This document shows positions 34,988 through 48,289 of a stretch of DNA of 64,000 nt, in pieces. Numbering within the stretch: position 1 is the stretch's first letter; each line of letters starts with the position of its first letter. The DNA comes from Ptychodera flava. Taxonomy: Eukaryota; Hemichordata; Enteropneusta; Ptychoderidae. The stretch is from assembly GCF_041260155.1 (NCBI RefSeq), contig NC_091931.1:25798654-25862653 (forward strand). The letters run 5' to 3'. A model generated the notes under the pieces. That model was not told the DNA's origin, ran no database searches, and saw only the letters and a list, made by a program, of their open reading frames with translations. The position numbers and the translations under genes were made by a program.

Positions 34988-35212
34988 AACGGTTGTGTTT
35001 ACGAGAATTAGAAATGATCAGACACTCAAAACACCAGTAAATCAGCGACGCTCAACCGACAGAGTATATGAGATTCATTGAAGATGGCATGGAGGTCGCA
35101 AGAGATCTCTTTCTACCTCCATGTTTAATGAATCTCATATACTCTATCGGCTGAGTGTCGCTGATTGACTGGAATGTTTGATCATTTCTAATTCTCGTAA
35201 ACACAACCAAGC
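34988..35212. repeat. Inverted repeat, ~90-bp arms
   Basis: GGTTGTGTTTACGAGAATTA on the left pairs with TAATTCTCGTAAACACAACC on the right. The arms also share the CGACACTCA/TGAGTGTCG-type segment and AGTATATGAGATTCAT. The arms are diverged at several positions. Confidence 0.8.
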
Positions 35213-35884
35213 ACCATGCTCTGAGTACCGCCATTCTCCTAGCGTCGAGTGCCCCGAGGAAAGCCAAAGACCAAGAATTGCTGTCTTGTTACACAAATTT
35301 ATTGCACCAAAATTTCTGACTTAAATTTTTGTCTCTATTCTCTTAACTCTGTAGACCGCGAAAGTAGGTTGCACAGCCGACTGCAGTGACCTGCAGAGAA
35401 CGAGCACTGAGTGGTCGACGCCGAGCGCATGTCCTTTCTTCTACGAACAGCCCATATCAGTGGTGATCTCTCCCGATAGCAGTACGGTCATTGTTGTCGC
35501 TAGCACAAAATAAACCAGAAAGTTCAAATGCACTTGAATAGCATAAGCGCTAGCAATATGCGTGTCTTGCCAGGGTCTAGCCGCAAAAAAGGCAGCTCAC
35601 GGCTGGCCGGGCTGTGCGCGGTCTTTTCCTAAGGTGTTGCTGTGAAGCAGCAGCCTCTACAGGCCAGCGCTGCAAAGAAAACAGGTCAGAAAGCCAGCGC
35701 ACGGGCTACAATAATTGCACCTAGCCTGGGTCATTCTTAGCCCTGCCATGGTACCTTCTTAGCTCCATGGCCCTGCGTACGATACTGTGTTTTCCCAGCG
35801 CGGCACGAGAGGCCTACCTCCTCCCGTCCAGCACCTTCAATGCCGGGAATGCACAGCCTCGTTTTGCGGCTGTATCAGTCAGCC

Positions 35885-36295
35885 AGAACAAGTTCCTACA
35901 TATTGCGGCTGTATCAGTTAGTTAGCCTATGTATATAAAATTTTGCAGCTGTATCAGTAAGTCAGAACGAGGTTGTATGTATATAAAATTTTGCAGCTGT
36001 ATCAGTAAGTCAGAACGAGGTTGTAGGTATATAAAATTTTGCAGCTGTATCAGTAAGTCAGAACGAGGTTGTATGTATATAAACGTTTGCAGCTGTATCA
36101 GTAAGTCAGAACGAGGTTGTATGTATATAAAATTTTGCAGCTGTATCAGTAATTCAGAACGAGGTTGTATGTATATAGAATTTTGCAGCTGTATCAGTAA
36201 GTCAGAACGAGGTTGTATGTATATAAAATTTTGCAGCTATATCAGTAAGTCAGAACGAGGTCCAGCTGTATCAGCAAGTCAGAACGAGGTTCTAT
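35885..36295. repeat. 57-bp tandem repeat array
   Basis: About seven units of 57 bp, each with GCAGCTGTATCAGTAAGTCA then GAACGAGGTTGTATGTATA, give an artefactual open frame of 19-residue repeats. Related diverged units in inverse orientation occur at 31790-32200. Confidence 0.9.
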
Positions 36296-36360
36296 GTATA
36301 TAATTCTTTTTCGCGGCGAGGCTCAATGTAAATTTCGACCCTTGTCCAGACTCCATAGTC

Positions 36361-36413
36361 TATGTATGTATGTATGTATGTATGTATGTATGTATGTATG
36401 TATGTATGTATGT
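36361..36413. repeat. GTAT microsatellite
   Basis: About thirteen GTAT units lie at the right end of the fold-back structure, mirroring CATA runs at its left end. Confidence 0.95.
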
Positions 36414-36689
36414 ACGTAAATTATTTTTGCCTCGTATAGGCAGGCTTTGTAGGAATTGTAACGCCTCTTGTTTGTCTCCGTCATCATATGTTGAAGATGT
36501 CAAAGTGGTTGCAGAAAATAAGAAGTATAAAATACTAATTGTGATTGCAAAAAATTAAAATAAAATATGACATTCTTTAAACGAAACGGCCTGAGAAACA
36601 TCATGCACTTTGACATGTACACCATGTAAGTGTAAAGGTGCCGGCCGTTTACGACCTATAATAACATTGACATATTATGACCTGTACCA

Positions 36690-37440
36690 TAATTCATAAA
36701 ATTTGATGCAGGGCTGATAGACATTCACCCTGAAAACAAACATCCATTATGTATGCAAATTAGTAAGTAAGTGTCATTCAATTGTATTACAGCATTGTGA
36801 GATCAAAATCTGTACCAAGTTTTATCAAATTTGATGCAGTATTTCTGGACATATTACTCTGATTAGGAAAAATCATTAAACATGCAGTTTGTGCAATTTA
36901 AAAAATTAATTACCATGACACCGATAAATGTCTTAATTCAGTGTTAAAGCAATGTGAGCTCAAAATCTGTACCAGTTTCATTAGTTTGATGAATCATTTC
37001 TTGGCATATCAGCCCAATTACAAAAATTCATTAAATAAACAAATCAGCAGTTAAATGACATGATACCGCTACATATCCTTGCACGCCATTATACTACTGG
37101 AAGATCAATATCTTTACCACGTACGTTTCATCAAATCTGATGCAGCGCTTCGAGACATGTCACAATAATTATAAAGTTTATAAAAATTTGCAAATAAGCA
37201 ATTAATTAACGTGATACTTTTTTGCTCACGTGTTTACACACGTGAGCATATGGTTTACTGTTGTCTGTCTGTGTGTGTGTCTGTCTGTTTGTCTGTCAGT
37301 CTGTATACCCGATATCTCAAGAACTGCTGAAGGAATGTCAACCAAATTTGGTACACAGCTTTAGGATCTGGATGGCAAGAACTGAAAAGATTTTGGTGGG
37401 CGTGGCTTGGATATTAATGAAGTTATTAAAGTTTTAATTT
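36690..37440. repeat. ~140-bp satellite units plus GCTCACGTG..CACGTGAGC element end
   Basis: Diverged units with ATTCATTAAA/GCAAAT blocks lead to TTTTGCTCACGTGTTTACACACGTGAGC at about 37222. That is followed by CTGTCTGT runs and a region matching 28640-28790 (GGTACACAG..AAGAACTGA). It is the same repeat family as intron 2 of gene 2. Confidence 0.65.
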
Positions 37441-38543
37441 TTCTGTTACATGCTTTTGCTAACGCCGCGTATGACAAATGAAAACGATCGATTGATGAGA
37501 TCGACTGTTTGAGGGCGCTGTGAAATGAGCTAGTCCAAGTTGGCTATAGCTGGATAGCTCTGGGTTTCAACCTCGTATTGAACGTTAAAAATATAATATT
37601 TTATGACTCATTCGACTCAATATTCAAGACAAAATATCGTTTAGTAAATTAGCTTTACCCTTGGTGATTGATCGTTTGTCTAGCTGCTCGATCGCCAGAA
37701 ATGACTACATACGTTCTCCACCATATACTAGCCTCATAGTAGTAGAAAGTCTTTCTTTCTCTCTCCACGGCTTTGTGGTACAAACAAGAAGTTGGTGTCC
37801 AGTGAGCCTGAAAGTGTGAAACCCAAGAAACATGAGAAAAGGGTACAAGTGTTACTTTCATCCAATCACAGTTTGTTTTATTTTAACCCAATAGCGTCCA
37901 TGTTTACATTTGCCGGTACCTGACCCTATTTTTCCACACGCCCTCTACCGGGGAAAATGGGTCAGGGAACCAGACTAAATTTGGAGGTTCGTTCGCGCAA
38001 TCGCAGATTGTATGACCTCGTGAACTTTGATACGCGCATGCCTATTCAATCCCGATTACACAGATTACAGCGCAGCGGGAATCAGCTGTTGAACTGTAAT
38101 CACTCGGAAATGGACTGTGACCGGCCACAGTGCAGGCGGGCAAGTGGTAATAATGCCGGGACCGATCACTTAGCGAAGATAAATTGGTTGTTTACACACA
38201 ATTTCAAGCTGATTTAGACCTCAAGTTTCGCTTTGCCGTACATTTTCCTCCGTGTTCATAACTGAGCTCCCATTCATTGGTAAATTCCCGGGGACCATTC
38301 ATTGGTGTTATCACTGTATGTACTATAATGATGAAGTTTCAGAATGCGACGTGCAAGTAACTGATTTTACTCCATGCCCAATGTATCTAGGTCGGTTCTG
38401 AATGTGTGACATACACGTGTTTGACTAACAACAGTGTATCTGTATTAAAACATGTATCTCGAGCATGCTGAAGCTTCAACATATTTACGATATGGTTTAA
38501 GCTTATAAGGGACAGTGGAAAGTACGAAGTCAATGTCAACCCT

Positions 38544-38623
38544 AGCTCTGCATGGCGGGGCTGTGTGTTACCGGCGGAGGCCGTATAACGCCGGTAACAC
38601 ACAGCCCTGCCATGCAGAGCTAT
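38544..38623. mobile_element. 80-bp palindromic insertion with 9-bp target duplication
   Basis: TAGCTCTGCATGGC..GTTACCGGCG and its inverse form a hairpin of about 35-bp arms. TGTCAACCC is present directly on both sides (38535-38543 and 38624-38632), which reads as a target-site duplication. Confidence 0.75.
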
Positions 38624-40779
38624 GTCAACCCCTACCCACGTACTACCCTAGTGTGGGGTATTTGGAAATAATCTTATGAAGTTTGTCAAATGCCTCAACC
38701 CCGGGAAAGACAACTTGGAAACATTCAGTCAATAAACATAGCTCTTTATCAAAAATCTGCACTTCCAAAGTCTTTGAACCATCCATAGTTCGGCGATCAT
38801 CAATTTCGCTGGCTTGACCAGGCTAAACGAATACAATTTGGAAGGGTAACCGATTTTCAAAAATGTCCCCCAACGTCCCCCATCAACGTAGCTCAATGAA
38901 ACTGCCATCCTTTGTTCATCTATATTTATTGATTGAATAACTCGAATGACATTGCTAACAAACACATAAGTAAGCGAAAATGGGACTTTTTTGAACTGCA
39001 CATGCTTGACCTGTCACTGCCAATACTGAAAACATTGAGGTGACGATCGCACTACGTCAAACAGAAAGCTCGAAAAATTGGCAAATTACGACTTATCATG
39101 CTCTCTTGCTGCCATGATGTTGTAGTGAGGTTAGTCACGAGGTTCACCATTACCGAATTTTTCCTAACTTGGCCTTGCATAGCGTTAAAACAAAGGCCGA
39201 AATTAGCCGATGTCCCAAACCAAACACGAAGACTCCGAAGTCAGTGACGTAATCGAGTTGAGATCTGGGCATGCGCAGTCGTTCGAAATCGAACCTCCAA
39301 ATTAAGACTGGCAACGAACTGTACATAGCATCACTACATAGCATCACTATCGCGTGATCGAGGTACATTGTTTTGAACGGGATACAGAAACTGCAGAGGG
39401 AGAAACGATCGTTGACATGAGCAGTCAATGTTCTTCAGCACGTAGTCCGCAGATTGCGGATTGAGAAAATAAACGTGTCCCAGTAAATTAAGGAATATGT
39501 ACATTAACTCGATATTAATCAAATTTCCAGCTCATCGCAAAATGCATTTCAAAGATTTGTCACTGACAAATACTGCACTGTTACCCGAGACAAACACTTG
39601 TGTTTTCATTTTTGATTTCATTTTACAAACTTCATACTTCATCGAGTATCGTGTATTTCAGCCTTTGTGAAGCCATTTTATTGATCAATTTTTGTCTTTG
39701 CTTTGTTGTGGAACATGTTGAATCGTCTCCGCGGACATGAAGGCACTAGGCTGTGGTGCAAACATATTCAGCCAAATTATCGTTTCGAAGCAAACAGTTC
39801 TATCACAGAAACACCATCAATTCTCTCTAGCAAAGTTGCGTTAAATATTCAGTAAAATGTCACATAACGTGAAAAGTGTGACGGGGTCGAAGTGACTTGG
39901 TATGAGGTGACCAAAATCGGTGTGAATTACAGGGGTCGAAGCGGACAGGGTCAGGATGACCTGTTCCCCAAGCGAGCTACCTTCAGAAGTCTGTTTCGTC
40001 GCATGTTGTTCTCAACATCACAAACATATACGCCTCTGCTATGCATCACAGCAAATAGTTATATTTGAGCGCCCCGTAAGTGGGATCCTCATTTTTTGCG
40101 AACCCGGAAGTCCGTCTCGCTCAATGCATTTCCTATCAATAGCGAGGGAAACTGCCCGCGTTCCATGTACCTTTTTTTCGATGCAAGTGCAACGCTATCT
40201 GTGCAAAATTTGTGGCGATATGCTCCCGTGTGATGGAAAACCTCTCTTATTGTAACATGGACGTAGTTGACTTTGGACTTCGATTTCGTAAATGTGATGT
40301 CCATACAGTGAGTTGGGGTTGGCGCGCTTATAATGCAATCTTCGCCCGCCTTCGGTCCGATATCTCGCATAAGGCATAAGACCACTACAAAGATTGCTAG
40401 AAACCCGTATTTCAACTCTGTTGTCGTTTTTTAGTTGACTCCATTGCTTGTCGGAGAGTTTTTCAAGGATTTGGAGCCATGGCAATGCAAATCTATATCT
40501 TTCTCTGTACTGCGCCCTTTTAGATCGCCTCTAACTCCTGAAAACAACGGTTGAAATCAAAACCACGTGGTCCATTTGCAAGCAAAGGCTTCAAAAATTA
40601 TTTTCCGCGTGCGGGAAAATTTGGTAACAATGAAAATTTTCGTCTAAAAGCGTGTAAGTTGAGTATGCGAAATTTGTATTGCTGGAAGCCTTTTTGTTTG
40701 CCAAGGACCTAAAACCTGCCACCTGATTGGTCCAAACGATGGCATAATGTACATTGAGGATACTATGATATAACATTTT

Positions 40780-41400
40780 TGAAATTCATTAACTAGTTTT
40801 ATTTCAACCAATGCCTTATTTGCATTCGTAATGAACATTTCTAATTAGCGATATATATCTGAATTGACTCAAGCAAAGTTGATGAATCTTGCTACATATA
40901 TTTCAGATACTATGATACATGTTATGAAATTCGTTAAGCATTTTTGCTTCAGCAAATTTCTAATTTGCATATTTGATGAACTTTCTTAATTAGGGATATT
41001 TATCTGTATTGACTAGACACAAGTCGACAAAACTTGCTATGTACAATAAAGATACTATGATACAACATTATTGAAAGTCATTTGACATTTTTATTTCAGC
41101 CAATTCCTAATTTGCATATTTAATGAACTTTCCTAATTAGGGATAAATACTGGGATTTACTTGATAAAAGTTGGCAAAACATGCTGTGTACATTGATCAT
41201 TGTACCCGGTTATAACAGTATTGAAAGTCATTTCGCATTTTCATATCAGCTAATTCATAATTTGCATAGCTAATAAGCTTTCCCAGTTTGGCATATATAG
41301 CTTGAAGGACTTGACCAAAGGTATATTCAGTGGTGATACAATGACAGTACTCAAAGAAATTAATTATTTTTATTTCAGCTAATTACATATTTGAATACCT
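40780..41400. repeat. ~140-bp satellite-like units
   Basis: Repeats with TAATTTGCATATTTAATGAA and TATTTCAGC(C/T)AATT at intervals of about 140 bp are the same family as in intron 2 of gene 2. Confidence 0.65.
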
Positions 41401-42719
41401 TTAGCATTGATCTGTGGTGAATTTTGCTCATTATGTTCATCATAACACTTTCAGAATAAGCATGTATTTGGCAGTTCTACTCGCAGATGTGCGACACTAC
41501 CTTCTATTAGCAGTTTGTACAGCCAGATTTCTTTGAGGCAAGTTCTTAAATTGATTTATTTTTGAATCAGTGGATTTTTTGGATATATTAGTCTAAGCCG
41601 ACTTGAGTTAATCCAACCTTGGCCAAGTCAATGGCAGCTGCTGAAGAACTTACAAAAAGACGATCATGAGAGAGTATGCAAATTGTGAATTCCTGGCTGC
41701 ATTTTGCCAAATTGTGAAAATCTGATCATATTTTTTCTTCAAATATATGACTTAGATGCTGGTCAAAATTGGCAATACTGGAAGGTTAAAATATTCGATA
41801 AAAAAAAAAACATTTTAATCGCTAAAATATTTGGTGTAATAATCGCAAATTTGATAGAAAATAATTCCATTCAGTCACACATTTTTTTGGTTGAAATTAG
41901 AGTCTTTACTGTTCAAAGTTTTACATTTTTACGTTATTGTACTATGAGAATGTGAAAATTCGGAAAATCAAGCACAGTGACGCCATCTTTTTTCTTTATT
42001 ATTTGATTATTCTCATATGCCAGAATTCGAAAATCCCTGATAATTTCGAGTTTCCTGGTCTTCCATATAATGTGTTGCTCTCTGGTCTGATCTTATGTAC
42101 TTATATATGTCACTTTCATGAGCGTCATTTGAGCAAAATTCTTCTGCAACTACATCTTAGTCAGAGATATCTCTGTCATTGCCGATATGCAGTGACAGTG
42201 ACACTGCAGTAGCATAGCAGAAACTATATTAACTTTGATTATTTTGACAGCAAGAAACTGTATTTGATATATTGCATAGAAATATTGAAAAAAATATCAA
42301 AAGCTGCAGCTTCTGTCCCTTTACTAGGCCCACTTGTTTGGCTTTTTATTAACGGAAAATCATATATATTAAGATTTTGTTAAGATAAAAGTCATGAAAC
42401 ATGACAACATGGTTCTAGATTTTGTTTAATTATTACGGATATTCGAACAATTAGATGACATTAAAATGTTATTCATTGTTTATCGCATTACCTGTCACAC
42501 CTTGAAATTGCAAAATGTTAAATTAAAAGGGAACCATAAAATTTCTGAATTCCTCCGGCCCCTCACCATTTTTGTGAACGCAGCCTTATTGAGGGGGGAT
42601 CTGAAAAAATAAGATCTCAATCGCCTTTCCCCCAGCCCCCTCACTGCAATTTGTGAACGCAGCCTAACTACGACTGCGTACAATTTGTAGTGAAAACGAA
42701 CTATTGTGTCTATCAAGTT

Positions 42720-44900
42720 TTGCGAATCGGCCTCCTCCCATAGGGGCGATCCGTAGGCCTACCCAGATCGATTATGTTATGTTGTGTTGTGTTTTCGACA
42801 GGTATAGACTGACATATTCAATCCTGTACGGTTCTCGGTTGGCGAAGACGAATACAGACTGAATCGTCCAGTCTTGGACAGGTAGGACTACGGATCATCA
42901 TCACCACGCTCGACGTGGACGATCTCATTAAGTACTGTTCAGTTGTTTCGTTATAAGCCATAACCCTTACATAGCAACGGGTCAAAACCCGTATGAAAGC
43001 AACAATTCGGTCTATGCTCGTCGTTGGATCGCAGCCAATACTGTGATATAAAGGGTATTTTCACCACTGCCATTTAAAACTCGACGAGTTGCTTTTTCAC
43101 GTTTGCTGTATATGCTCAATAATTTATAGAAGCAACAGAAAAGACAATGTGAACGCTCATAATGAAAGTGAGCGTAAAGACGTATTTAATAACTTTCACA
43201 ATTAAAACTACAATCACTTCCCTCTAACTCACATCGAAACAATATGGCGGAGAAAACTACCGATAGTTGATCCCTATGCTGTCTCCACACACCTAGGTAC
43301 TGTTGTTCGCGATTATATTGTACAGTCACGGTCCCTCGATCACCTACCGAGGTAAAGTCACTCCTAGCTAAAGTTATTTACATTCTAATCACCTATATTG
43401 GTCCATATTAAGATGTTCGACCGATAACATTGGTTTCTATAGTAACGATTAACAAATGCTTGTCCATATTTAGGAGGGCAGTGCGTTTACATTATGCGGA
43501 GTTGAAACATAGGTAATAATAAATGAATACAGGTGTTGGTGCACCTGGAAATATGTAACTCCCCTGAAATAAGTTATTCGACAGTTTAATTACTTACCTG
43601 GCAATGTTATTCAGTATGAAGCAACATAAAAGTCTTACCTTAGTCCCTTTTTATAAAGTTGATCAACTCGCTGTGCACGGTACCAATACCAAAAGCGTTG
43701 ATCGAAGACAGTGTAAATGTACTTTAAACCTATACCTGGACCTTTAAACGGGGAGCCTCACCCTGAGTATACGATGTTTATCAAGGTGGTCGATTATTGG
43801 AGGAACAGGTTGTGTAGCGCCATATTAATTCTTGCCCAGTTTGCCACTCAGTACAAACAGGAAATAATTGAACACAGTTGAGTTTTTATCCTGTAAAGTG
43901 GAAATTGTGATCAAAATGGAGTACAATTGACCTTTCTCAAAGCGATAGTAATTGTCTGGAAACTGACCATAGCAAGGTCATTGGCTAGCATATGCACAGT
44001 GTAAGCAATAGGTACGGCTTGGGCCGCTTGGCTAGTCTGTCTACAGGGATAGTCTGCAATTGATAAATTCCAGCCAAACATTACCTACTTGTATTTTACT
44101 AAGATACTGAGCGTCATTAGAAACAGATGTTCTTTTGTAAAAAAATAACACTAATCGTCCGACAAGTCATTGGCTGTATTTCGACTATTCTTCTAACCTT
44201 TGACCGTTGGTGATTTTCTCCTTGCCAATACGTGTTCAAGAGTTTGGTTATATACTAAGTAACAAGTGGATTGATGTTTGATCACAGGAAACTGGCTCCT
44301 TGTTTGATTCCTTGTTTGATTCAAGCCTCTTGATTGGTCCAATTTGAATTTAAATAACAAGTTCACCAGCTAAAGTGTTGCACTTAAGGTATGTTAAAGG
44401 AGAGCTCTCCGCAGGAATACACTAAATTAAGAAGTGGGTACAGTTTTGGAGCAAAGGTAATGTTCTCTGCTCGCGTCCGGTACTTTATTTGCCAGGGATT
44501 TATTTGATGTTCTTTGCTGGACTTGAAAATAGGATTGCTGGGTAAAATGGCAAGCATAGATGCTTCCCTTGTGAGTAATAAGAGAGTAGTATTCATAGAG
44601 TGGTAGACACACACGAGTGCTTACTCCTCCCAAAGGAGGGGTATGCTTCATTTCATTTCTGGGATTTTATCAGAAACGTTGCAAAGTATCGTATATTGAC
44701 TATACCCGTAAATCAAACAAACAGAACAAATAAACAAACAAACTCCGCTCTTTATTGGCAAACATGAACACATCAATTCAATTCTGTATATTGGTTCTTT
44801 ATTGTATACAGAAATAATCTTACGTAACAAATAAACAAACTCGCATAAACTTACTAATAAACAACCAAACAAGCAAACAAGGAGCCAGAGGTTCTTGTGG
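42720..44900. other. Intergenic segment paralogous to 0.9-3.3 kb
   Basis: Shared blocks include ATGGCGGAGAAAACTACCGA (about 43243), the TGTGGATTGG-like and CACACACGAGTGCTTACTCC region (about 44600), and a run of AAACAAAC. It marks the far end of the duplicated unit that holds the SH2 pseudogene. Confidence 0.65.
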
Positions 44901-45930
44901 TTTAATGGATATGTCTAAAGTGTCGTTTACGAAGATTTAATTTAATAACCTGAATTTTCTACATACCTTTGCTGATGATGTGGAAACGACAGACAAAGAA
45001 AGAGCAACACATTAAAAATGTTTATGCAAGTTAATACCCTGCGTTCACGCGATGAAGGTACGGTCACCATCATTTTATGATGCGCAAAACGTCATGTGCA
45101 CATCCAACATAAAGGTGTCAATAAGCTTAATAAGCGCTCTCGTCTTCAGTATGCATGTAAATCTGGGTGTCAAATACGTATCCAAATGCTGTCGTCTTGC
45201 TTGCTGAGAGCTCAGTACTGAAACGAGCTGGCCTCTCAATAAGCATAGACGGTGGATGGCGGACGTGGACCTTTAGAAGACAGTGCAAATTCGTAGGTAG
45301 ATAAAACCTGATGATTAACAGTAAACAGCTTATCAAACAAGCAGCGTCAACCTTTATAATTGTGTTTTTAGAACAACTTACTCGTATATTAATCTAGAGA
45401 TTTGCATTTTCAGTCCTCTACGAAGTACGAACGAGTTCATACAAGATGTTCAAAGTTAATTACATTGGTAGCTGTGGACAACTAACCGCAAATGTATGAC
45501 CTTGCTTTATTTGTTTGTTTGTTCGAAAAAATAAAGAAATATATACTGTTCCTTCATTTAATCATTAAAGTTCTAAGGCTGAATTCTTCAGTCTTTTTTG
45601 CATTTCTATTTACCTCCATGCATAGGCAAGAATTAAACTCCCTTCATATCGGTAGTGATGAAGGATAGACCGTGGCTTATTAGCAAGGGTGATAATGAAG
45701 GCATGCATTTTTCTTAAAGGGCCATTATTTGTAACTTTTGACCATTTTTTACCCCGGAAAATTCCATGTTGGAGGCTCATATTTGTTGCAAAATGTTGTT
45801 CTACGAAGAAACAAACATGATTAGTGATGTTATAGCCACACAAAACTTCTAATTTTTGTCCAAACGCGTTGCCCTTCCGAGCTCGTTTGTTGACGTCTGG
45901 CATGCTCAGCGTGCTGGGGAGAACGCAGAT

Positions 45931-46051
45931 ATGGTGACGCCGCGATCACGCGAGATGTACAAGTTCACCTTTATTGCGGGATCAAAACAACATTGCGTCG
46001 TGGATTGCCAGACATCTGGCTGCGCAATGTGTTCGGACAATGGACTACGAC
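45931..46051 (+). other. Possible THAP-like first exon
   Basis: An ATG at 45931 opens MVTPRSREMYKFTFIAGSKQ then HCVVDCQTSGC, and the segment ends at a GTAAGTACC donor. The C-x3-C near the start is loosely like a THAP domain, but the rest of the domain was not found. Weak. Confidence 0.18.
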
Positions 46052-46839
46052 GTAAGTACCGGGCATAAGTAATGAATATTTATTTTTAAATTGCTGTAAA
46101 TGGCTCGCGCAGGTGCAGAAGAATGCCTACGTTGGAATCCGCGTGTCAACAGAGTTTGTATTTCTCTCCGGACAAAAATTGAAATTTTCGTAGTAAAATC
46201 ACATGTTATTTAGTTGTCGGGCACGTAATGTTTCCGAATAATATGCGATTCTCTGTTATTTGACAGAGTCTTCAACATGAGTCAGTGATCATTTTAATCA
46301 AAACTAACGTAAAAATCGCCAGAAGATACAGCTAATGGAACTTTAATCGCCAGAGAATTGCCTTTACATACTTCTCCGACTCCAACATTAAAATATTATT
46401 TTTAAATAGCTCTTTCTATCCGCTTTTAACCCCCTTGGGTTGTGTTTATCCATGAGCAAACATATTTTCCATGGATGAAATCTCGTTTGTATTCCAACCC
46501 TATATGATAGGACAAGTCCACTGGCGCAGGGTTAATATAATTGAGCTAAACATATGTTGGTGTCTCGTGAATAATTCCTATGATATTTTTTCTTAATTTG
46601 TATACCCCATACAGTTTCAATCGTATATTTTCGGACATTGGTAATGGTCTGAAGACGATCAGCATCAAAGAGGATCAAGTGAAGATGACAAAGGAAAATC
46701 ATATATTTTTTCTAATTTTGTAATCAGCGTACAACTGTTTAGTTATCGAATTAATTAATCGGTTTGATTAAAATGATATTTTAAAAGAATAGTAACGAAT
46801 GTGAATACAGTTGATCCCTCATTTGACTATTCACACATT

Positions 46840-47035
46840 CATCCATCCATCCATTCATTCATTTATTCATTCATTAATCCATCTATTCATTCATTTATTT
46901 ATTCATTAATCAATCTATTAATGAATTTATCAATTCATCCATCCGTCCATTCATTTATTCGGTCATTAATTCGTTCATTCATTCATGCATTCATTCATTC
47001 ATTCATTCATTCATTCATTCATTTATTCATTCACT
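46840..47035. repeat. CATT tetranucleotide repeat
   Basis: Imperfect CATT/CATC units are purest at about 46972-47025. The SFIHSFIH frame is an artefact. Confidence 0.95.
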
Positions 47036-47162
47036 GAATCATATATTTCATATACTATTCCTGACTTAATATTCCGGTGTATAAGTACTTCCTTTTTGTA
47101 TATCTTTTTGTATATCCTTAATGATACCAACTTGTGCGCTGATGAACAAGATGTTTATATTT

Positions 47163-47838
47163 AAATAATAACACATGAGAGCGAGGGCAAGATCACGATT
47201 TATTGCCTGCCCAAGGGATGGTGGTCATGATCGAAATATTGATGATGCCCTCGCCTACGGCTCGGGCATCATCAATATTTCGATCATGACCACCAGCCCG
47301 AGGGCAGGCAAAAAATCGTGATCTTGCCCTAGCTCTCATGTGTTATTATTTTTATTACACCGAACAAACTTCTTCGAGTAGAGTTCGCCTTTCTGCATGA
47401 GTCCGGACCTCAGCGTAAAATGTTGTCAGTGCCAAATCTAGGGTTGCCGCTGAAAGTTTGCCGATCTCCTCAGTCGCGTATCCAAATTTGTTGCTTGCAT
47501 AGTCGCTGAACACAGAAATTGCATTCCTTGTTGCCATTTCCGTTCGTTTGCTGTTTACTTGCATCAAAATATCGTCTAACTGTGCCGGTGACAGCTCTGC
47601 ATGACGTTTCGCAGCGATAGTAGCAAGTACAAGCGAACGACAATTTGTTATGCGCAGAAAGGATGCGCAGTAAGTAAAATGACGTCATCCATGTAATATC
47701 AAATGCAGAGGGCATCATCAAGTTCGCAGCGGGCATCATCACGTTCGCAGAGGGCATCATCACGTTCTTTTACATGTCACGTGAGTCGTGTTTAACCAAT
47801 GGCAGTGCACGCTGAATGAGTGAGGTGTAATAACAAAG
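47163..47838 (-). mobile_element. 0.66-kb element with small ORF and palindrome (copy 2)
   Basis: This is an inverted, closely similar copy of 24774-25430, with the palindrome at 47167-47352 and the ORF at 47567-47355 (70 codons). A 2-base difference upstream (GCTGTCACCGG against GCTGTCCGG) changes the 5' frame. It lies about 210 bp from the truncated end of the SH2 pseudogene. Confidence 0.8.
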
Positions 47839-48289
47839 GTTATATGACTCTGGAGACATATTGAATGGGCTGGTTTGAAATTCTTCCATTCTGTAAACTT
47901 TGCAAAGGTGCAAAAGGTAAAATTCTCTTTCTTCTATTCATCAAAACGATCAATAATTATTCTAATAAATTTCATCCACAGCAGATATGTAAAATTAAAT
48001 AATAAGGAAATTCTTCAACAGGAATGTATGACATATCACGTTGATGTCTATAGGTTTGTCTGTTCTGAGCGACCTTTGCGCAGTAATATAACACAACAAC
48101 CGCAGACATAATAAGGTACCATCTTCTTTGTGCCTGCTGGAAAAGCGCAATATTCACGTAGATACATTTTACTTTGAATTAATTATGCCCTTTGCTGTGA
48201 AAATTCTGAGAGCTAAGACGTGAAAAAACACGTTATCTTCTTTGACGGGGTTGCATAAGTCGATGTTGTTTTCCGACTGTAAAACATCA

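Larger units (their letters stand above)
37441..42700. other. Long stretch without a recognised gene
   Basis: I see a hairpin at 38544, a weak inverted pair near 37915-37972 and satellite-like units at about 40780-41400. Open frames at 37957-38217 and 40089-40485 have no recognisable motif and no convincing splice context. Confidence 0.5.
44901..47162. other. Stretch replacing the 3' exons of the SH2 pseudogene
   Basis: By comparison with 3.3-6.4 kb, this is where the C-terminal exons of the second SH2 gene should be. None was found. It contains a CATT tetranucleotide region (about 46840-47035) and a short GC-richer patch at 45880-46060. Confidence 0.55.

Noticed and set aside
35885..36295. 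CRISPR-like array
   Set aside because: The units are contiguous with no variable spacers, and the genome is eukaryotic.
35929..36303. Repeat protein of 19-residue units (CSCISKSERG..)
   Set aside because: It is the translation of a 57-bp tandem repeat with no splice context or start region; the units are better read as DNA repeat.
37957..38217. 86-codon plus-strand frame starting MGQGTRLNLEV
   Set aside because: No family resemblance; flanked by repeats; length within chance for this window.
40089..40485. Two overlapping minus-strand frames of about 100 codons
   Set aside because: No recognisable motif, no supporting paralogue and no clear splice sites.
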